This document shows positions 8,359-10,128 of a stretch of 10,128 nt of DNA, piece after piece. Origin of the DNA: Planctomycetota bacterium (GTDB lineage: Bacteria; Planctomycetota; Planctomycetia; Pirellulales; UBA7805). How positions within the stretch are numbered: the first letter of the stretch is position 1; every line of letters begins with the position of its first letter. The position numbers were made by a program, and so were the translations under genes. The stretch is from the NCBI GenBank assembly GCA_014237955.1, contig JABABY010000060.1:1-10128 (forward strand), written 5' to 3'. Below the pieces are notes generated by a model. That model had not been told where the DNA came from. It did no database searches and worked only from the letters and a program-made list of their open reading frames with translations.

Positions 8359-8374
8359 GTGATCACGTTATAAT
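8359..8374 (+). promoter_or_regulatory. GTGATCAC palindrome abutting GTTATAAT, putative promoter/operator of the J-domain gene
   Basis: The perfect 8-bp palindrome GTGATCAC (8359-8366) runs straight into GTTATAAT (8367-8374), whose TATAAT is a full -10 consensus 29 nt before the ATG at 8404. No -35 consensus is seen at normal spacing. The octamer matches that before the PSD1 gene. Promoter function is inferred from sequence and position only; an 8-bp palindrome is not rare by chance. Confidence 0.42.
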
Positions 8375-8403
8375 ATTGCCCTTCCGCAGCGCCGTTGTCG
8401 CAT

Positions 8404-9162
8404 ATGGATAAGAGGCCTACAAAAAACTCACCTGCAAGCGATCCCATGCCGATCGATTCAACCAACCAATCGCAAGACCGCCCGGACTTCATGATCCGCC
8501 TGGGGCTCGCACCGCCCTACGCAATGGAAGACATCAAGAAGGCCTATCTTGAGCAGGTGATGCTGGTTCACCCAGACCACGGTGGCTCGGTAGCGGAATT
8601 TCGAGCACTCCAGGAGGCGTTCGAACAGGCGACCCGGCATCTTGAGTTTCGCTGCGACAGACGAGAATGGATCGCGCAGAATATCGATGATTACGTGAGC
8701 ATGCAGGATCTCGTCCATTGTCTCGATCGCTATGGCGCCCAAGTCACGACAAATGCCATTGACTGGCTGGAGCAATCTTTCGGAGAATTTGCGCAACTGA
8801 CCGAGTCTATTCTGGCTGTTCGGTTAGAAAATTCATCGCATGCCGACGAAGTCATTACGGCGATCAGCAAGGAGCCCTCCGCACTAAAGAGCATGACGAG
8901 ACTGGAATTACCAGGCTGTCAGGTTTCGGATGAGGCTGTTTTAAAACTTTGCAATCTTCGAAATCTGCAGCATCTTAATTTGAGCAATACTCCAGTCACA
9001 AAAAAAGTGCTCGAATTAGTCTCTGTTTTGACAGATCTCAAATCTTTGAACCTGCAGGGTTCGAAAGTTAGCTGGCTGCAACAGAAAAAGGCGCAAGGTA
9101 TTTTGAAAAAGCGAGCTTCGGCAGGTCCGCTACCGACCGCATCCCGCAGACCCTCCTCCTAA
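8404..9162 (+). CDS. J-domain protein with C-terminal leucine-rich repeats
   Basis: 252-residue protein with no signal peptide or membrane segment, so probably cytoplasmic. Residues about 29-82 form a J-domain: a helix-II-like EDIKKAYLEQVMLV, the invariant H56-P57-D58 that stimulates DnaK ATPase in known J proteins, then a helix-III-like FRALQEAFEQA. It lacks the Gly/Phe region, zinc fingers and C-terminal domains of DnaJ/CbpA, making it a class C J protein. Residues about 83-163 match nothing I can name (WIAQNIDDYV, IDWLEQSFGEFAQL). Residues about 164-223 are two to three leucine-rich repeats (MTRLELPGC, LQHLNLSNTPVT, LKSLNLQGSKVS). The tail is basic and serine-rich with K235-K-R-A-S239 and R248-R-P-S251. 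Start: ATG 8404 fits the upstream -10-like element; a TTG at 8395 is in frame. A DnaK-recruiting adaptor is inferred, not shown. Confidence 0.85.
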   Translation: MDKRPTKNSPASDPMPIDSTNQSQDRPDFMIRLGLAPPYAMEDIKKAYLEQVMLVHPDHGGSVAEFRALQEAFEQATRHLEFRCDRREWIAQNIDDYVSMQDLVHCLDRYGAQVTTNAIDWLEQSFGEFAQLTESILAVRLENSSHADEVITAISKEPSALKSMTRLELPGCQVSDEAVLKLCNLRNLQHLNLSNTPVTKKVLELVSVLTDLKSLNLQGSKVSWLQQKKAQGILKKRASAGPLPTASRRPSS

Positions 9163-9208
9163 AGGCCTGCCGTCGATATCCGGTCGGGAGTCGATACTGG
9201 TCGGCCTT
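9162..9208. terminator. Possible bidirectional terminator between convergent genes
   Basis: AAGGCC at 9162-9167, overlapping the J-domain gene stop, is complementary to GGCCTT at 9203-9208, just before the kinase stop on the other strand. The 6-bp stem would enclose 35 nt and lacks a T-tract, so support is mainly its position between converging genes. Confidence 0.22.
9172..9204. repeat. Imperfect tandem direct repeat in the convergent gap
   Basis: GTCGATATCCGGTCGG (9172-9187) is followed after two bases by GTCGATACTGGTCGG (9190-9204). The copies differ by one missing base and one C/T change. There are only two copies, in the 50-nt gap between the J-domain and kinase genes. Function unknown. 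Confidence 0.6.
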
Positions 9209-9212
9209 GAAC

Positions 9213-10128
9213 CTAATTCTGAACATCAGGATTCTGTAGTTTTTCCAGCAATTTGTACTGGATCTGCGTCGACAATTCGTCCGCCCTCTGATGTTTGCTT
9301 TCCTGTTTGTTATACAACTGCTCGAGTTTACGAAGTTCGGCTTCATCGTGCGGAAGAGAATGGATCTGTTTGATAAGTTCTCGGGCAATGTTTAGGTGCA
9401 TCAGTCGAATCTCATGTGTCGCCAACAGGAGCAGAATCTCGGTATTGGTGCGGTGCGCTTCTTCATTTTTAGGACGAATTTCCAGAACTTGCTGGCAGGC
9501 AAAGCGTCCCGCAAATGCATGCTGGTAGAAAGAGAAAAAGTCACCCTCAACAGCCTCCAGAGCACTTTTCAAAGCCTGAGAGGACTGTTCGGCAGAACTG
9601 AGCAGATCGTGGAGATGGAAGTACCGCACATATTCCTCAATCGCCTCGCGAAACCCGGTTGCGGTCTCAAAGCGACCCGCCGGCTGCCGGGAGGTTGCCC
9701 GATTGGCAATGGCAGCCAATTCCGTATCAATCTCTTTGTCATATTCATACTCCGGTGATTCCACCGCAGCAATGACCGTATCCACAAAACTCTCACCCAT
9801 GTGGGGACCATGGCCGGTCAAGATATGATGCAGAGTCGCACCTAGCAGATAGACATCTGTTTGATGGGTCAGTGGCTCACTACCCTCAACCATTTCTGGC
9901 GCTGCGTACCTGGGTGTTCCCTGGAATCCCGTTGAATAGAAATTCCCACTTCCATCCAGTTCCACCGCGCAGCCCCAATCCAGCAGATACACCTCACCAA
10001 AGCCCCCAATCATCACATTTGCTGGCTTGATGTCGCGGTGGATAATCCCCTTACTCTGCGCATACTCAATCGCGCGAGAGATCTGAATAAGAATCTGCAA
10101 ATCCTCAAGGAGACTCTCCCTGCTCCCA
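9213..10128 (-). CDS. Hanks-type serine/threonine protein kinase, C-terminal part, 5' end outside window
   Basis: Bacterial PknB-like Ser/Thr kinase, about 304 residues visible; the frame runs off the right edge, so the P-loop and catalytic lysine are unseen. Visible motifs in order: ISRAIEYAQSKGIIHRDIKPANV with the catalytic HRD aspartate at bases 10034-10032; LLDWGCAV, with DWG replacing the usual DFG at 9980-9972; GTPRYAAPEM with APE at 9902-9894; and DVYLLGATLHHILTG. The kinase fold appears to end near 9620. The remaining 130 or so residues are helical, with a TPR-like stretch (QQVLEIRPKNEEAH) and a charged, possibly coiled-coil end, probably for protein interaction. No membrane segment is visible in this part. 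The TTG at 10100 is not the real start because the frame continues upstream as ordinary kinase sequence. It converges on the J-domain gene; a functional link is unproven. Confidence 0.93.
   Translation of the reverse strand, partial: GSRESLLEDLQILIQISRAIEYAQSKGIIHRDIKPANVMIGGFGEVYLLDWGCAVELDGSGNFYSTGFQGTPRYAAPEMVEGSEPLTHQTDVYLLGATLHHILTGHGPHMGESFVDTVIAAVESPEYEYDKEIDTELAAIANRATSRQPAGRFETATGFREAIEEYVRYFHLHDLLSSAEQSSQALKSALEAVEGDFFSFYQHAFAGRFACQQVLEIRPKNEEAHRTNTEILLLLATHEIRLMHLNIARELIKQIHSLPHDEAELRKLEQLYNKQESKHQRADELSTQIQYKLLEKLQNPDVQN

Larger units (their letters stand above)
8128..8403. other. Intergenic region between the cassette and the J-domain gene
   Basis: No credible gene: the only sizeable frame touching it runs antisense into the J-domain gene and has no recognisable features. 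It holds a weak 7-bp stem-loop near the left end and a palindrome plus GTTATAAT element near the right end; nothing else stands out. Confidence 0.6.

Noticed and set aside
8395..8397. TTG at 8395 as start of the J-domain gene
   Set aside because: An ATG three codons downstream at 8404 is the better start codon, and the extra residues carry no domain.

Overview
The window looks like a chromosomal segment from a planctomycete, most likely a Pirellula/Rhodopirellula-type member of the Planctomycetota. Three neighbouring genes carry domain sets that are expanded almost only in the PVC superphylum: the 'Pirellula/Verrucomicrobium' dehydrogenase with a CxxCH C-terminus, the PSCyt1/PSCyt2/PSD1 protein, and a TAT-exported DUF1501 protein. 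Weak or absent Shine-Dalgarno sites and a kinase with DWG in place of DFG fit the same assignment. The species call is inference; no rRNA or other marker gene is present.

Layout. (1) Positions 1-365 hold the C-terminal end of a short-chain dehydrogenase/reductase whose start lies outside the window. (2) About 240 bases without a gene follow, with one weak stem-loop. (3) Positions 606-8127 hold a co-directional block of three exported proteins: a large beta-propeller/HEAT/cytochrome dehydrogenase-like protein, a PSD1 cytochrome-type protein 73 nt further on, and a DUF1501 protein only 6 nt after that. (4) A 276-nt gap ends in a GTTATAAT element. (5) Positions 8404-9162 encode a small J-domain plus leucine-rich-repeat protein. 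(6) A convergent gene on the minus strand, starting beyond the right edge, encodes the C-terminal two thirds or so of a Hanks-type serine/threonine kinase. The two 3' ends face each other across 50 nt that contain an imperfect tandem repeat.

How the genes fit together. The dehydrogenase, PSD1 and DUF1501 proteins form a recurring planctomycete cassette. All three have export signals and together carry three CxxCH heme-attachment motifs, so a periplasmic redox or degradative unit is plausible; the substrate cannot be read from the sequence. The partial SDR may be a separate upstream unit. The J-domain/LRR protein and the kinase look like cytoplasmic regulatory or protein-interaction genes with no evident link to the cassette.

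No tRNA, rRNA, CRISPR array, insertion sequence or attachment site was seen. No convincingly new system was found. The points most worth following up are the J-domain/LRR protein, the GTTATAAT element shared by two transcription units, and the doubtful starts of the two large genes.
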